Shown: positions 8,305-16,065, numbered from the stretch's first letter. The stretch: DNA of 31,321 bases from DATLYB01 sp964502525 (GCA_964502525.1 CAZCXH010000047.1:1-31321), one strand, 5' to 3'. Notes: generated from the sequence alone by a model not told the origin. Numbers and translations: made by a program.

Positions 8305-8487
8305 TCAGAAATATTTTACGATTACAGTTATAACGGTCCAGTCGCGTTTCTCATAGACCGCGTACGCCTCAATCTGCTTCACCGCGTAATGCGTTCCGTT
8401 CCATTCTTTATCAAACACGAAATTTTTTCTAAAGCCCGTTCTTCCATGCTTTGCGGGAAACCGCTCTCCCCCATTCACTGTTTCCAT
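8305..8487 (-). CDS. DUF4258-like small protein, possibly missing its start
   Basis: 60 residues from the first ATG: a GRTGFRKNFVFDKEW strand, KQIEAYAV, and a C-terminal TVITVIVKYF strand that resembles the end of DUF4258/RelE-like folds. The frame stays open upstream to a TAA at 8572-8574, and the extra residues (EYLFYTLTRLREQRKEAASE) look like the family's N-terminal helix, but there is no ATG, GTG or TTG in a good position there. Either a rare start codon is used or the gene has lost its start. It lies directly upstream of the DUF2283 gene in a two-gene unit. Family call is tentative. Confidence 0.5.
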   Translation of the reverse strand: METVNGGERFPAKHGRTGFRKNFVFDKEWNGTHYAVKQIEAYAVYEKRDWTVITVIVKYF

Positions 8488-8628
8488 AATCTCCCGCTCT
8501 GAAGCAGCCTCTTTCCGTTGCTCTCTGAGCCGCGTGAGGGTGTAAAACAGATATTCGGTTTTTTGTCTAAATTAAATAATCGCAAGCAAACAAAGAGGGA
8601 CTTTCGTAAGCCTTTAGTGAGGATTCTC

Positions 8629-11600
8629 TTATCTCACCATAACCGCCTTCGCGCTCAATGAACTCTCTCCCGCAACCATCCTCACATGGTACAACCCTTT
8701 GCTCAACAGATTTCCATGCTCATCATCCCCGCCCCATTCTATACTGTGTTCACCGGCTTGATAATCCGCCTTCACGCGCTTTACCTCCCTGCCGAGAATG
8801 TCGTAGATAGAAAGCGTTACCGATTTATCCTTCGGCAGGGTAAAGATGATGTTGGTAGTATTGCTGAAAGGATTGGGAACGACCGACAGATTCCATCCCT
8901 CTGAGGGATGGAATCTGTTTACATCATCTCCCACTTTCACCACCCCATTCGTTGCCACGATATTCAACAAATCCAGATTCTCATTGTAGGCTTCGCTGGC
9001 GGTTAGTTCGGAGCCGATGGCGATGGGGGAGAAGCTGCCGTTTTCGCCAATCACTTTAAACTTTAATTCAAAAGCTGTTGCATCGTCATCAAGCGTGAGT
9101 GCAGTCGCGCTTTCGTCATACCAGATGGTCGTCAGCAAGCCTTCTTCCCTGCGCTGTTCGCCATAATAGCCTTGCAGGGATTTATTGTCGGCTTCAACCA
9201 ATGACAACACGCGGGGATTCCATGAGAGGGTGAACTGGTAGCCGCTTATATTACGGAAATCCTTCACACTCACCGGAATGATGATTTCATCTCCGGTCAT
9301 TGCATGATATTCTGCCATTGCCATTTGCACGTTGCCGATTGCACCTTGCTTGGGCGTAGCCGGGTCCCAGCTATTATTTACGTCACCGAGCTTGATGGCG
9401 GTGAAATTCTGTTTGGTTTGATTGGAGCTAATGTTGGTGTAGCTTCTGCTGCTGTCAAACACATAAGGCGTGAGAGAATCTGCAAACACGAAATCGCTGC
9501 TGACGAACGACCAGATCTTTCCTCCCGGAAAAGAAGTGAGATTGCCCAGAATCATGCCGCGTATCAAAACGATGTCAATCGTGGAGATGGAGGATGAGGC
9601 ATTGACATCCGCAGCGATGATTTTGTAGGGCGAACCCAGAACTTCTATGTTGAGGATATGCTTTCGCGTCAATAAAATGTCCAGCGTGGTGATGCCGTTG
9701 GAAACGGTGACATCGTTGTTTTTTGAAGGTATAATCGTGTAGTTCCCGTTGGTGGAAACATTGAAATTGAAAAGTCCGTTGTTCGTGGTTATCAAAGTAG
9801 CAGAATCTGTTCCGGTAAGATTCATCGTGACAGAAGGAACCGGTGAGCCCATCTCCGAAAGAACAGATCCTGAGATAGAAACTGGAGCAGCAAGACCGAT
9901 GGTGTTGGTGACAATATTTGTCACAACAGGAGCATTAAAATCGAAATAGGTGTATGCTCTGTTACTGATTTGTGTGCCGATGGGAAGGTTTTCATTCAGC
10001 TTCACTTTGTACTGCACGTAACCGTGGCTGGCAGGCTCATTCGCGTTGCTGTCGGGAAGGTTGATGTTGGGAAAGTTGAAGCGCACAGTGCTTCCCTTTA
10101 TCTGCACAAACGGCTCATGGCTGTAAGCAAGCAACTGAAAACTCGACTCATCAAGATTTGCATCGAGCGTGTCATCAATATAAATATGTTGTGCTTCGGC
10201 TGTGCCGGTGTTTTGAAAGCGGATGGTGTATGTGAGCCATTCCTGCGTGGTATCAATATTTGCTGTCGGATAGACTTGTTTGTCATTCGGGTCGAAGGAA
10301 CCGACTACCGTAAAGCAATGCGTAATACTATTATTTACCGGATTATTATCACCAGCGGTTGGTGTCACAGAAACCGTGAAGCAAACCTGCGAGCCGAGCG
10401 GTGCGGTAGTGTCGGTTTGAGCGGTGATATCGAAATCTTGCAATGAATTAATTGAATCGAAGTTGGCAACGTTCCAGGTGATCGTATCGCCCGACACTGA
10501 AGAAGGAGTCAGCCCATTCGCATTTACATATCTTGCAGGTCCATTAATGATTATTTTCACTTGTCCGCTAACCCCGACACATTGCCCACCTAAGAAAGCC
10601 GCAATATCGCCAGCGGTAATATCTACCAAAGTATGATTTGCGGGCCGAAATATCCAGCCATGAATACTCAAGGCGCCAATGTCATAGCCGGGTTTACATT
10701 CTGTGGCGAAATCATTGTCTTTCTTAAGCGAATCAACTGCGGTAACGGCAATGTTCAAAGTATTATTTGAAGGACAACTGCTGTTAAAAGGAATGCCTGC
10801 CGTGTCAATTCTCACTTGATAATTTCCAAGTGCCAGCACGTCAAATGAGTAGAACCCTTCACCGCCTGTAAGCGTTTGCTGCTGCAACGTTCCACCGTTC
10901 CACAATTGCAGTTTTATATTTTGCTGCTTTACTTCATTTGAATCTAAAGAACAATTAACGTTGTCATCGAAATAAACTTTACCGCTGATGTTCCAGAGCA
11001 CTTCGCAGCCGCCATTGTTGAAGATGTCACATAAGGGTAAAGTATTTAAGGCTGGATAACTTGTTGTTACCTCTCCATAGTTGGGGAGACAGGATACAGG
11101 AGTACCCAAAAAATCCAACCGGACTATTCGCTTTAATTTCGGCAAACAAGTCAGCGGATTGCCTTGGCATGTTAACGAATAGAGCGAATCCGGCAGTTCG
11201 GGCAAGCTCGTTATTAGATTGTTGCTACAGTACAACCAGGTCAAATTGGCTGGGAGAGACGGCAAACCCGTCAGGTTATTGGCATCACAGTATAGTGTGG
11301 TTAAGTTCGCTGGAAGGGATGGCAAGTTCGTAAGGTCATTGTTAGAGCAACCAAGAAAATTCAAACTTTGCGGAAGCGCAGGTAAACTGGTAAGATGGTT
11401 TCCTCCACAAACCAGTCTCCATAAGTTCGAAGGAAGCGATGGCAAGGTAGTCAACTCGTTCACTTCGCATTCGAGTACAGACAACCCCGTAGGAGGAAGT
11501 TGCAGGCTCGTGAGATAATTATAGGAGCAATAAAGGGTACTCAACGAGCTAGGGAGGAGCAGGTTGGTAAGCCCACAACCCCTGCAATCTAGATACCATA

Positions 11601-12114
11601 AAGAAGGAAAAACGAATAGTCCTCCGAGAGTCTGGTTCCCGCTGCAATCCACGTATTTTAATTGAGGGAACTGAGCTAAAAAATTGGGATTGGATATTTT
11701 GTTGCGCCTGCAATTAAGGCTTACTAAACCTGAGGAAACCGTTGATAAACTGGTAAGTTGATTGCCGTCACAATCCAACGTATCCAGGCTTTGAGGCAGC
11801 GGTGGCAGGCTGGTTAACAAACCTGTTGGCGGAAGATTACTATTATAGCACCACAGAGTTCTAAGATTATCAAAGTATTGAATTCCGGTCAGGTCAGCAA
11901 TTGGTTGATTGGCAACATTGACTTTTGTTCTGTTAATCACTCCCGAACATGTCGTATCCATCTGATTCCCATTCATGCACGAAGGGATGTTCGCTTGCAG
12001 CCAGTTCACGAAGTTGGTATCGGGTATGGTGACCCATTGTGCTTTGAGGGAAGAGTAAGGAGCAAGAAGTAAGATGCAAGTAACAAGAGCAAGGAACTTC
12101 GGCAGAGTTTTCAT
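8629..12114 (-). CDS. Secreted LRR/cohesin-like protein with T9SS sorting domain
   Basis: 1161 residues from ATG 12114, chosen because it gives a clean signal peptide (1-26, ending SSLKAQ); an in-frame ATG at 12147 would add 11 residues before it. Residues about 75-350 hold roughly twelve leucine-rich repeats of 20-21 residues, LPxLPxxLxxLxCxxNxLTx, the short YopM/IpaH-like type. Next come an SdrD/Cna-B-like domain (SGKVYFDDN, about 380-470), a DUF11/DUF7619-like domain starting FDPNDKQVYP (about 600-730), a carboxypeptidase-regulatory-like plus dockerin-like segment (ADVNASSSISTIDIVLIRG), a cohesin-like domain (about 930-1060, GYQFTLSWNPRVLSL) and a type A sorting domain (about 1077-1161, SVVPNPFSNTTNI... 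SKGLYHVRM). Expected to be exported by T9SS and anchored or released at the surface. A palindrome supplies the linker before the sorting domain. Confidence 0.9.
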   Translation of the reverse strand: MKTLPKFLALVTCILLLAPYSSLKAQWVTIPDTNFVNWLQANIPSCMNGNQMDTTCSGVINRTKVNVANQPIADLTGIQYFDNLRTLWCYNSNLPPTGLLTSLPPLPQSLDTLDCDGNQLTSLSTVSSGLVSLNCRRNKISNPNFLAQFPQLKYVDCSGNQTLGGLFVFPSLWYLDCRGCGLTNLLLPSSLSTLYCSYNYLTSLQLPPTGLSVLECEVNELTTLPSLPSNLWRLVCGGNHLTSLPALPQSLNFLGCSNNDLTNLPSLPANLTTLYCDANNLTGLPSLPANLTWLYCSNNLITSLPELPDSLYSLTCQGNPLTCLPKLKRIVRLDFLGTPVSCLPNYGEVTTSYPALNTLPLCDIFNNGGCEVLWNISGKVYFDDNVNCSLDSNEVKQQNIKLQLWNGGTLQQQTLTGGEGFYSFDVLALGNYQVRIDTAGIPFNSSCPSNNTLNIAVTAVDSLKKDNDFATECKPGYDIGALSIHGWIFRPANHTLVDITAGDIAAFLGGQCVGVSGQVKIIINGPARYVNANGLTPSSVSGDTITWNVANFDSINSLQDFDITAQTDTTAPLGSQVCFTVSVTPTAGDNNPVNNSITHCFTVVGSFDPNDKQVYPTANIDTTQEWLTYTIRFQNTGTAEAQHIYIDDTLDANLDESSFQLLAYSHEPFVQIKGSTVRFNFPNINLPDSNANEPASHGYVQYKVKLNENLPIGTQISNRAYTYFDFNAPVVTNIVTNTIGLAAPVSISGSVLSEMGSPVPSVTMNLTGTDSATLITTNNGLFNFNVSTNGNYTIIPSKNNDVTVSNGITTLDILLTRKHILNIEVLGSPYKIIAADVNASSSISTIDIVLIRGMILGNLTSFPGGKIWSFVSSDFVFADSLTPYVFDSSRSYTNISSNQTKQNFTAIKLGDVNNSWDPATPKQGAIGNVQMAMAEYHAMTGDEIIIPVSVKDFRNISGYQFTLSWNPRVLSLVEADNKSLQGYYGEQRREEGLLTTIWYDESATALTLDDDATAFELKFKVIGENGSFSPIAIGSELTASEAYNENLDLLNIVATNGVVKVGDDVNRFHPSEGWNLSVVPNPFSNTTNIIFTLPKDKSVTLSIYDILGREVKRVKADYQAGEHSIEWGGDDEHGNLLSKGLYHVRMVAGESSLSAKAVMVR
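8886..8918. repeat. 33-nt perfect palindrome inside the LRR/T9SS gene
   Basis: Two 16-nt arms (8886-8901 and 8903-8918) are exact complements around a single T at 8902. Read on the minus strand it encodes NRFHPSEGWNL, exactly between the cohesin-like domain and the sorting domain, so it acts as an in-frame linker. A perfect repeat this long inside a gene suggests recent insertion or maintained hairpin structure. Confidence 0.85.
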
Positions 12115-12188
12115 GGCAGTGAGTTTAGAGTAGAAGTTTACCAGCACTCCGGATTTAGTTAGTTTAAAGTTTAATGCCTAAAGTTTTC

Positions 12189-12353
12189 TCATTTCAATAC
12201 CACCGCTTTTATCCCTGTTGAAAAATTTCCGGAAATCATTCTTACCTGGTACAACCCATCTGCCGGTGCAATGGATTCATCTCGTGCCCATTCGATGCTA
12301 TGTTCGCCTGCTTCATAGGTCGCCTGAATGCTTTTGACTTGCCTTCCCCTGTT
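12189..12353 (-). pseudogene. Remnant of a T9SS type A sorting domain
   Basis: The minus frame ending with TGA at 12189-12191 reads GRQVKSIQATYEAGEHSIEW and then LYQVRMISGNFSTGIKAVVLK, the last 50 or so residues of a type A sorting domain. It closely parallels the end of the neighbouring LRR protein (GREVKRVKADYQAGEHSIEW). Upstream, the frame runs into a palindromic repeat at 12354-12398 and no cargo protein follows. This is the tail of a lost secreted protein, or a duplicated tail of the neighbour. Confidence 0.8.
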
Positions 12354-12431
12354 CTCGCAGGTCTTCTGCGTCAGCCATCAGCACAGCAGACCTGCGAGTA
12401 TTCATTAGCACAAGACTTTCGTCTTGCGCGG
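12354..12431. repeat. Palindromic repeat next to the sorting-domain remnant
   Basis: CTCGCAGGTCT (12354-12364) pairs perfectly with AGACCTGCGAG (12388-12398). A second small hairpin, CAAGAC-TTTC-GTCTTG, lies just downstream near 12412-12427. The element marks the exact point where homology to the secreted protein stops. Nothing else is visible in the spacer up to 12551. Confidence 0.6.
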
Positions 12432-12551
12432 AAAGGCATTCTACTTAACCACTCTCTCCGATTTCTCTTTTACATTCAAGAAAGGTAAAAAGGAAAATCG
12501 GCTTATCCAAATTCGTGAGGTAAAAATTTCGCACAAGGGCGGGGAAGGGAA

Positions 12552-12582
12552 GATTTGGCAACTTTGGAGAGTTGTCAAAATC
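12552..12582. repeat. TTGACAACT-family palindrome, copy b
   Basis: TTTGGCAACT (from 12554) faces AGTTGTCAAAA (12570-12580), a 9-10-bp stem with one G-T wobble, located 58 bp before the VapB-like gene. Confidence 0.6.
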
Positions 12583-12639
12583 CCGTGCATCCGCAAATCA
12601 CGAGGCAAAGATTAATTTTAAGCTGCCAACACATCAAAT

Positions 12640-12870
12640 ATGAAAGTATCCAATCAACCGCTAACCAATCTCCAGGTTGAACTGCTGAAAATCTTTTCTC
12701 TTCAATTGAGCGAAAAGGATTTAAAGGAGGTAAGGGATGTGCTGGCACAGTTTTTCGCAAAAAAAGCCATGGATGGCGCAGATGCAGTCTGGCAACAAAA
12801 AGGTTGGAAAAAAAAGGATGAAGCCCGCTTCTTAAAAGAGCATAAAAGAATTCCTTACAAGCCCCGGTAA
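12640..12870 (+). CDS. Antitoxin of a PIN-toxin pair
   Basis: 76 residues with an amphipathic, helix-rich N-terminal half (QVELLKIFSLQLSEKDLKEV, FFAKKAMDGADAVWQQKGW) and a basic, Pro-containing tail. This resembles the small antitoxin-like proteins encoded just before COG1569-type PIN toxins. The stop codon is 3 bases before the GTG start of the toxin gene, so translation is probably coupled. DNA binding or autoregulation is inferred from the family habit; no operator was recognised. Confidence 0.7.
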   Translation: MKVSNQPLTNLQVELLKIFSLQLSEKDLKEVRDVLAQFFAKKAMDGADAVWQQKGWKKKDEARFLKEHKRIPYKPR

Positions 12871-12873
12871 GCG

Positions 12874-13284
12874 GTGAGAGTTGTTATTGACACCAACCTC
12901 CTGTGGGTTTCCATCTCCAGAAAATCAAATTCTCATTGGCTGTTTAAATCCTTGCTGAAAGGTGAATTCCAATTAGCGGTAACCACAGACATCATAGCGG
13001 AATACGAAGAAATCATCGCCAGCCGGTTGAATCCTTTCGTTGCAGCAGCAACCAAAGAAACGCTGGCTAATCTGCCCAACGTAATTCCGGTAACAGTATA
13101 TTACCGCTGGAATTTGATAACCGCTGATGCTGATGACAATAAATTTACAGATTGCGCCATTGCCGGATCTTGTGATTATATCGTGACGCACGACCGTCAT
13201 TTTGAGGCGGTACGCAATCTTGAATTCCCGCCTGTGAAGATTCTGAGTCTGCAAGAGTTCAAGGGGTTATTAAAAGAATCTTAA
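12874..13284 (+). CDS. PIN-domain toxin (VapC-like, COG1569 type)
   Basis: 136 residues starting at GTG 12874. The PIN-fold acidic residues can be seen: Asp6 in VVIDTNLL, a Glu in TDIIAEYEEII (near 43), the Asp cluster in TADADDNKFTDCAIAG, and the Asp in VTHDRHF. This is the complete metal-binding set of PIN ribonucleases. The family cleaves tRNA or other RNA when its antitoxin is lost; the target here is unknown. The reading frame is intact. The pair is flanked by TTGACAACT-family palindromes on both sides (12552 and 13306). Confidence 0.85.
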   Translation: MRVVIDTNLLWVSISRKSNSHWLFKSLLKGEFQLAVTTDIIAEYEEIIASRLNPFVAAATKETLANLPNVIPVTVYYRWNLITADADDNKFTDCAIAGSCDYIVTHDRHFEAVRNLEFPPVKILSLQEFKGLLKES

Positions 13285-13305
13285 AGAAGCGGGAGATGAG
13301 TGGAA

Positions 13306-13336
13306 GATTTGACAGCTTTTGAGAAGTTGTCAAATC
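13306..13336. repeat. TTGACAACT-family palindrome, copy c
   Basis: GATTTGACA (13306-13314) and TGTCAAATC (13328-13336) form a perfect 9-bp stem that extends inward with wobble pairs. It begins 22 bases after the PIN toxin stop and could also end its transcript, though without a T-run. Confidence 0.65.
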
Positions 13337-13407
13337 AATCAGCGAAAACCAGACATTCGAGAATCCCCAAACGCTTTGGTAACGGTAACAGGTTCCTCCT
13401 CCACCCT

Positions 13408-13427
13408 CGCTCGCGTCCCCGCGAGCG
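13408..13427. repeat. Perfect CG-rich palindrome, related copy at 28302-28319
   Basis: CGCTCGCG-TCCC-CGCGAGCG, an 8-bp perfect stem. A partly degraded relative (CGCTCGCGTCCCAGCGAG) lies at 28302-28319, so this is a dispersed element. The rest of 13337-13569 shows no gene. Confidence 0.6.
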
Positions 13428-13569
13428 TGCGCTATCACCGAGCCTCCGGCTGAAACTTCCGTGTACGCCCTATTCATAACGGCAAAACTTTAATCGGGCT
13501 GTCAGAGGGGCGAAAATTTTGCTTTGACGATTGTCTAAAAGTATATTTGCCTGCACTAGTGTTTTGATA

Positions 13570-13862
13570 TTACTCAATCAATTTCAATTGGTTATGATTT
13601 AGTTCTTTGAAATTTTGTACTGGAGTTTGCTGAAACAGTTGATGGACGGGCGTTTTTTCAAAAATGGGAATACTCAAAATCTGTAGAATTTCGTAGAGTG
13701 ATTGCCGAAGCATGAATTTCTTTTTAGCAATGGCAATCAAGACATATACGGCAATGGCTATCCATATCTGGGTTCGCCAGGGTGACGGCTGACAAGGGTT
13801 TGAAACTGTTTGTGCGAAATCAATGACATGATTTGTGAAAAAATATAACTGCCTTGAAACAT
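13570..13862 (-). mobile_element. Internally deleted IS4-family transposase
   Basis: From ATG 13862 the minus strand reads the N-terminus of a DUF4372/IS4-type transposase (MFQGSYIFSQIMSLISHKQF, then QTLVSRH). After a frame change near 13775-13790 it continues directly into the C-terminus of the same kind of protein (WRTQIWIAIAVYVLIAIAKKK, then SLYEILQILSIPIFEKTPVHQLF) and a TAA at 13570-13572. About 30 N-terminal and 70 C-terminal residues remain; some 250-300 central residues, including the catalytic DDE part, are gone. Clear terminal inverted repeats were not found by eye. It sits between two toxin-antitoxin pairs. Confidence 0.75.
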
Positions 13863-14013
13863 ATTACACTGTTTCCCAGGTAGTTACGATTTTTTCTAAG
13901 GCTCAAAAAATCAAGTCGTTTCCAAAGCAATTCCTTGCAAACTCAACACTGTCAATAATTTCAAAGAACTTATTTCAAAACATCAAAACGCTAATGATTT
14001 GCCTGATAATGTC

Positions 14014-14235
14014 ATGAAGATGAAAATTGCCGAGGTCAATAAATTGATTGAAGATTTTAATTCGTTGCACCTGGAAGAAAAGGAATTTGCAGTGGAAATT
14101 ATCCGGAAAGCCTATGCCGAGGCAGCGCGTGAAGGCATTTTGGCGAATGCGCGAAAGGCGCAGAAAAATCTTAAGAAAGGAAATGTTAAAAAAGGAAGCC
14201 TGAAAGACCTTTACAAAGATTTGGAGAATGATTAA
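14014..14235 (+). CDS. Antitoxin paired with the YafQ/RelE-like gene
   Basis: About 73 residues from ATG 14014 (ATG 14020 is equally possible; an in-frame TTG lies at 13999). Strongly helical: KIAEVNKLIEDFNSLHLEEK, then EIIRKAYAEAAREGILANAR and a Lys-rich stretch, ending LKDLYKDLEND. The last 8 bases overlap the start of the toxin gene, the usual antitoxin-toxin coupling. The sequence resembles antitoxins of RelE/ParE systems, where the acidic C-terminus wraps the toxin. The partner toxin is broken, so this gene may be under relaxed selection. Confidence 0.7.
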   Translation: MKMKIAEVNKLIEDFNSLHLEEKEFAVEIIRKAYAEAAREGILANARKAQKNLKKGNVKKGSLKDLYKDLEND

Positions 14236-14504
14236 ACTGGTCTGGGATGCCTCATTCAAGCGTTCTTATCGAAAAAGGATAGGCAGGGACACGCGGCTTA
14301 AGAAAAAATTTTGGAGCACTCTCAGGATTTTTGCCGAAAATCCATTTGATTCCAAGCTAAAAACGCACAAGCTGACAGGAAAACTCAGCGGACTTTGGGC
14401 GGTGAGTGTTGACTATGACTGCCGCATCGTTTTTAAATTTTATAAGCAAACCAGCGCAGTTCTTCTGTCTGATTGACATCGGCACGCATGATGAGGTTTA
14501 TTAA
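14228..14504 (+). pseudogene. RelE/YafQ-type mRNA interferase, C-terminus frameshifted
   Basis: The frame from ATG 14228 encodes a YafQ/RelE-like toxin (KLVWDASFKRSYRKRIGRD, KLTGKLSGLWAVSV, CRIVFKFY) but stops at 14474-14476 after SAVLLSD. In another frame the DNA continues as DIGTHDEVY and then TAA (14475-14504), the exact tail expected for the family. The cause is visible: TCTG occurs twice in a row (14464-14467 and 14468-14471), and removing one copy restores AVLLIDIGTHDEVY. The lost tail includes the His that corresponds to the catalytic His of YafQ near its C-terminus, so the toxin is probably inactive. Confidence 0.8.
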
Positions 14505-14516
14505 TTAAGGCGTTTT

Positions 14517-14545
14517 TTGCCAACCCGTTTTGAAAGTTATCAAAT
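14517..14545. repeat. TTGACAACT-family palindrome, copy d
   Basis: TTGCCAAC (14517-14524) faces AAGTTATCAAAT (14534-14545); the stem is degenerate (about 7 of 9). It lies between the broken toxin and the flippase gene and overlaps the flippase stop codon (TGA at 14540-14542, minus strand). Confidence 0.5.
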
Positions 14546-15808
14546 CTCCCTCCCCCACCCCATCACCTCGGCAATCTTTCTCAAATCCTGTTTTCCTACG
14601 ACCAGATCCTTCCAATTGATGGTTGACTCTTTTGAAAAGCGCCACCAGGTGTAAAATGTGATGACCGCATAAGTCAGTGAAGCCGCAATTCCGGCTCCCG
14701 GCAATCCATACCTGGGTATAAGTAAAATATTTGCAGCAACATTCACTGCAAGTCCAAGAAGCGATGCCATCATGTTTATTTTGTATCTGCCCGTGCCTCC
14801 AAAGTGGTTTGAAAGAATAATGTTGATGCTGAAAATGAAAATGCCAGCGCTCATCGTCAGGATGACAATCCTGATGTCACCGAAATCAGCACCGAACACG
14901 AAGGAATAGACATTTTCCGGGATGAGCATGGCAGGAATCAGCAGCGCCAATGTGCTCAATACACTAAACCGCAGGAGCTTTCTGGTGAGTTCATGAGCGT
15001 CAACCGCATCTTCGGTGTTGGCAATGCGGGTGAGTTGCACAGTGCCAATGCTTTTGCTCAACATCCAAATAACGTCACAAAGTGCCAATGCAACGGAATA
15101 AATCCCAACCGCACCTTGCCCGATAAATAGGCTCAACAGATAAAAGCTCAAGCGGTAGTTCAGCGTCTGTATAATATTGGCAAGTTGGGCGAAGCCGCTG
15201 TACGAAAACATTTCCTTCGCAACAGCCGCCATGTCATTTGATTCAATATTTCCTTTCAGGTAAGGAAGAATCAAGGCGCACCCAATAACCAGCGGAACAA
15301 CATTTGAAACATAAAGGGCATTGATAAATGCTCCAACAGTTGCATTTTTAAAAAGGATGAAAAACAGGGCAAGCACAACCACGTTCACAAACGTTTTCAG
15401 AAGGAACAGATAGTTATGCTGCTTCACATCCTCTTTTCCGAGCAAAACATACAACACGGTATTGTTAAGCGTTTGCAGCACCGCAAGGAAGTAGAGGTGA
15501 ATCGAGTATTCTTTGGGAATGATATCAAGGGCGTGAAAAAAAGCCGCGAGCAGCAGCGAATCAAGCAAAGTGAAAGCGACAGCGGGAATAAGTAACGCCA
15601 CCGGCTTCCTTCTTGGAATCAAGTATATCAGCGCCACACCGCCAACGAATTCATTCGCCAGACAGATGAAAAGCAGGTTTGTGGATATAAGGCTGGTCAG
15701 CCCCTTGCCTTCAGTTCCCAGATACCGCGAGGTCAACACGACTGCGAGAAAAACGAATCCTGTGGCGAGCAGCTTCGTCCAGTAGGTGTGAAGGATTTTA
15801 GAAAACAC
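14540..15808 (-). CDS. Polysaccharide flippase (Wzx-like, MOP superfamily)
   Basis: 422 residues, almost entirely hydrophobic helices (about 12), with the N-terminal KLLATGFVFLAVVLTSRYLGTEGKG. This N-terminal signature (a helix, then R-x-L-G-x-x-x-x-G) is typical of Wzx/RfbX O-antigen flippases. The later part has FGGTGRYKINMMASLLGLAVNVAANILLIPRYG, the conserved half of the MATE/MOP fold. It would move lipid-linked oligosaccharides across the inner membrane, fitting the glycosyltransferase and acyl carrier protein about 6.5 kb away; the accessory section between them may have split a glycan locus. No close operon partner. Confidence 0.88.
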   Translation of the reverse strand: MFSKILHTYWTKLLATGFVFLAVVLTSRYLGTEGKGLTSLISTNLLFICLANEFVGGVALIYLIPRRKPVALLIPAVAFTLLDSLLLAAFFHALDIIPKEYSIHLYFLAVLQTLNNTVLYVLLGKEDVKQHNYLFLLKTFVNVVVLALFFILFKNATVGAFINALYVSNVVPLVIGCALILPYLKGNIESNDMAAVAKEMFSYSGFAQLANIIQTLNYRLSFYLLSLFIGQGAVGIYSVALALCDVIWMLSKSIGTVQLTRIANTEDAVDAHELTRKLLRFSVLSTLALLIPAMLIPENVYSFVFGADFGDIRIVILTMSAGIFIFSINIILSNHFGGTGRYKINMMASLLGLAVNVAANILLIPRYGLPGAGIAASLTYAVITFYTWWRFSKESTINWKDLVVGKQDLRKIAEVMGWGREI

Positions 15809-15853
15809 TGTTGAATTGAGATTGATTATTTATACCGTTTGGAATTTAACCAC

Positions 15854-15922
15854 AAAAGGCAAAAGGCAATTGGCAACAGGCAAAGGGCAATTTGTTTATT
15901 TGCCTTTTGCACTTTGCCATTT
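15854..15922. repeat. Facing AAAAGGC / GCCTTTT heptamer arrays
   Basis: Five 7-bp units (AAAAGGC, AAAAGGC, AATTGGC, AACAGGC, AAAGGGC; 15854-15888), a 13-base spacer, then three inverted units (GCCTTTT, GCACTTT, GCCATTT; 15902-15922). The two halves can pair into a hairpin. A related CCTTTGC array is at 28840-28876. Confidence 0.85.
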
Positions 15923-15951
15923 ACCTAGATTGTTTCAATTTCCAATTGTAT

Positions 15952-16054
15952 TATACCGAAACAACTCAGGTTTTCGAACAATTGAACTGCAGAATGTTCG
16001 GTATTAACCAAGAGTACGTCTCTTTCCTTCGGAAATTCGACTACTCTTGGTATA
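15952..16054 (+). repeat. 103-bp double-hairpin element, copy A
   Basis: Starts TATACCGAAAC and ends CTCTTGGTATA. The first half folds by TACCGAA with TTCGGTA, the second by CCAAGAGTA with TACTCTTGG. Copy B (18980-19081) is the same element in inverted orientation with about ten differences. Both ends are TATA, compatible with a TA target. MITE-like, but without a recognised parent transposon here. Confidence 0.85.
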
Positions 16055-16065
16055 AATGGCCTCCT

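Noticed and set aside
10098..10286. Short frames inside the LRR/T9SS gene on either strand
   Set aside because: Shadows of the 1161-residue gene; no start context or family pattern.
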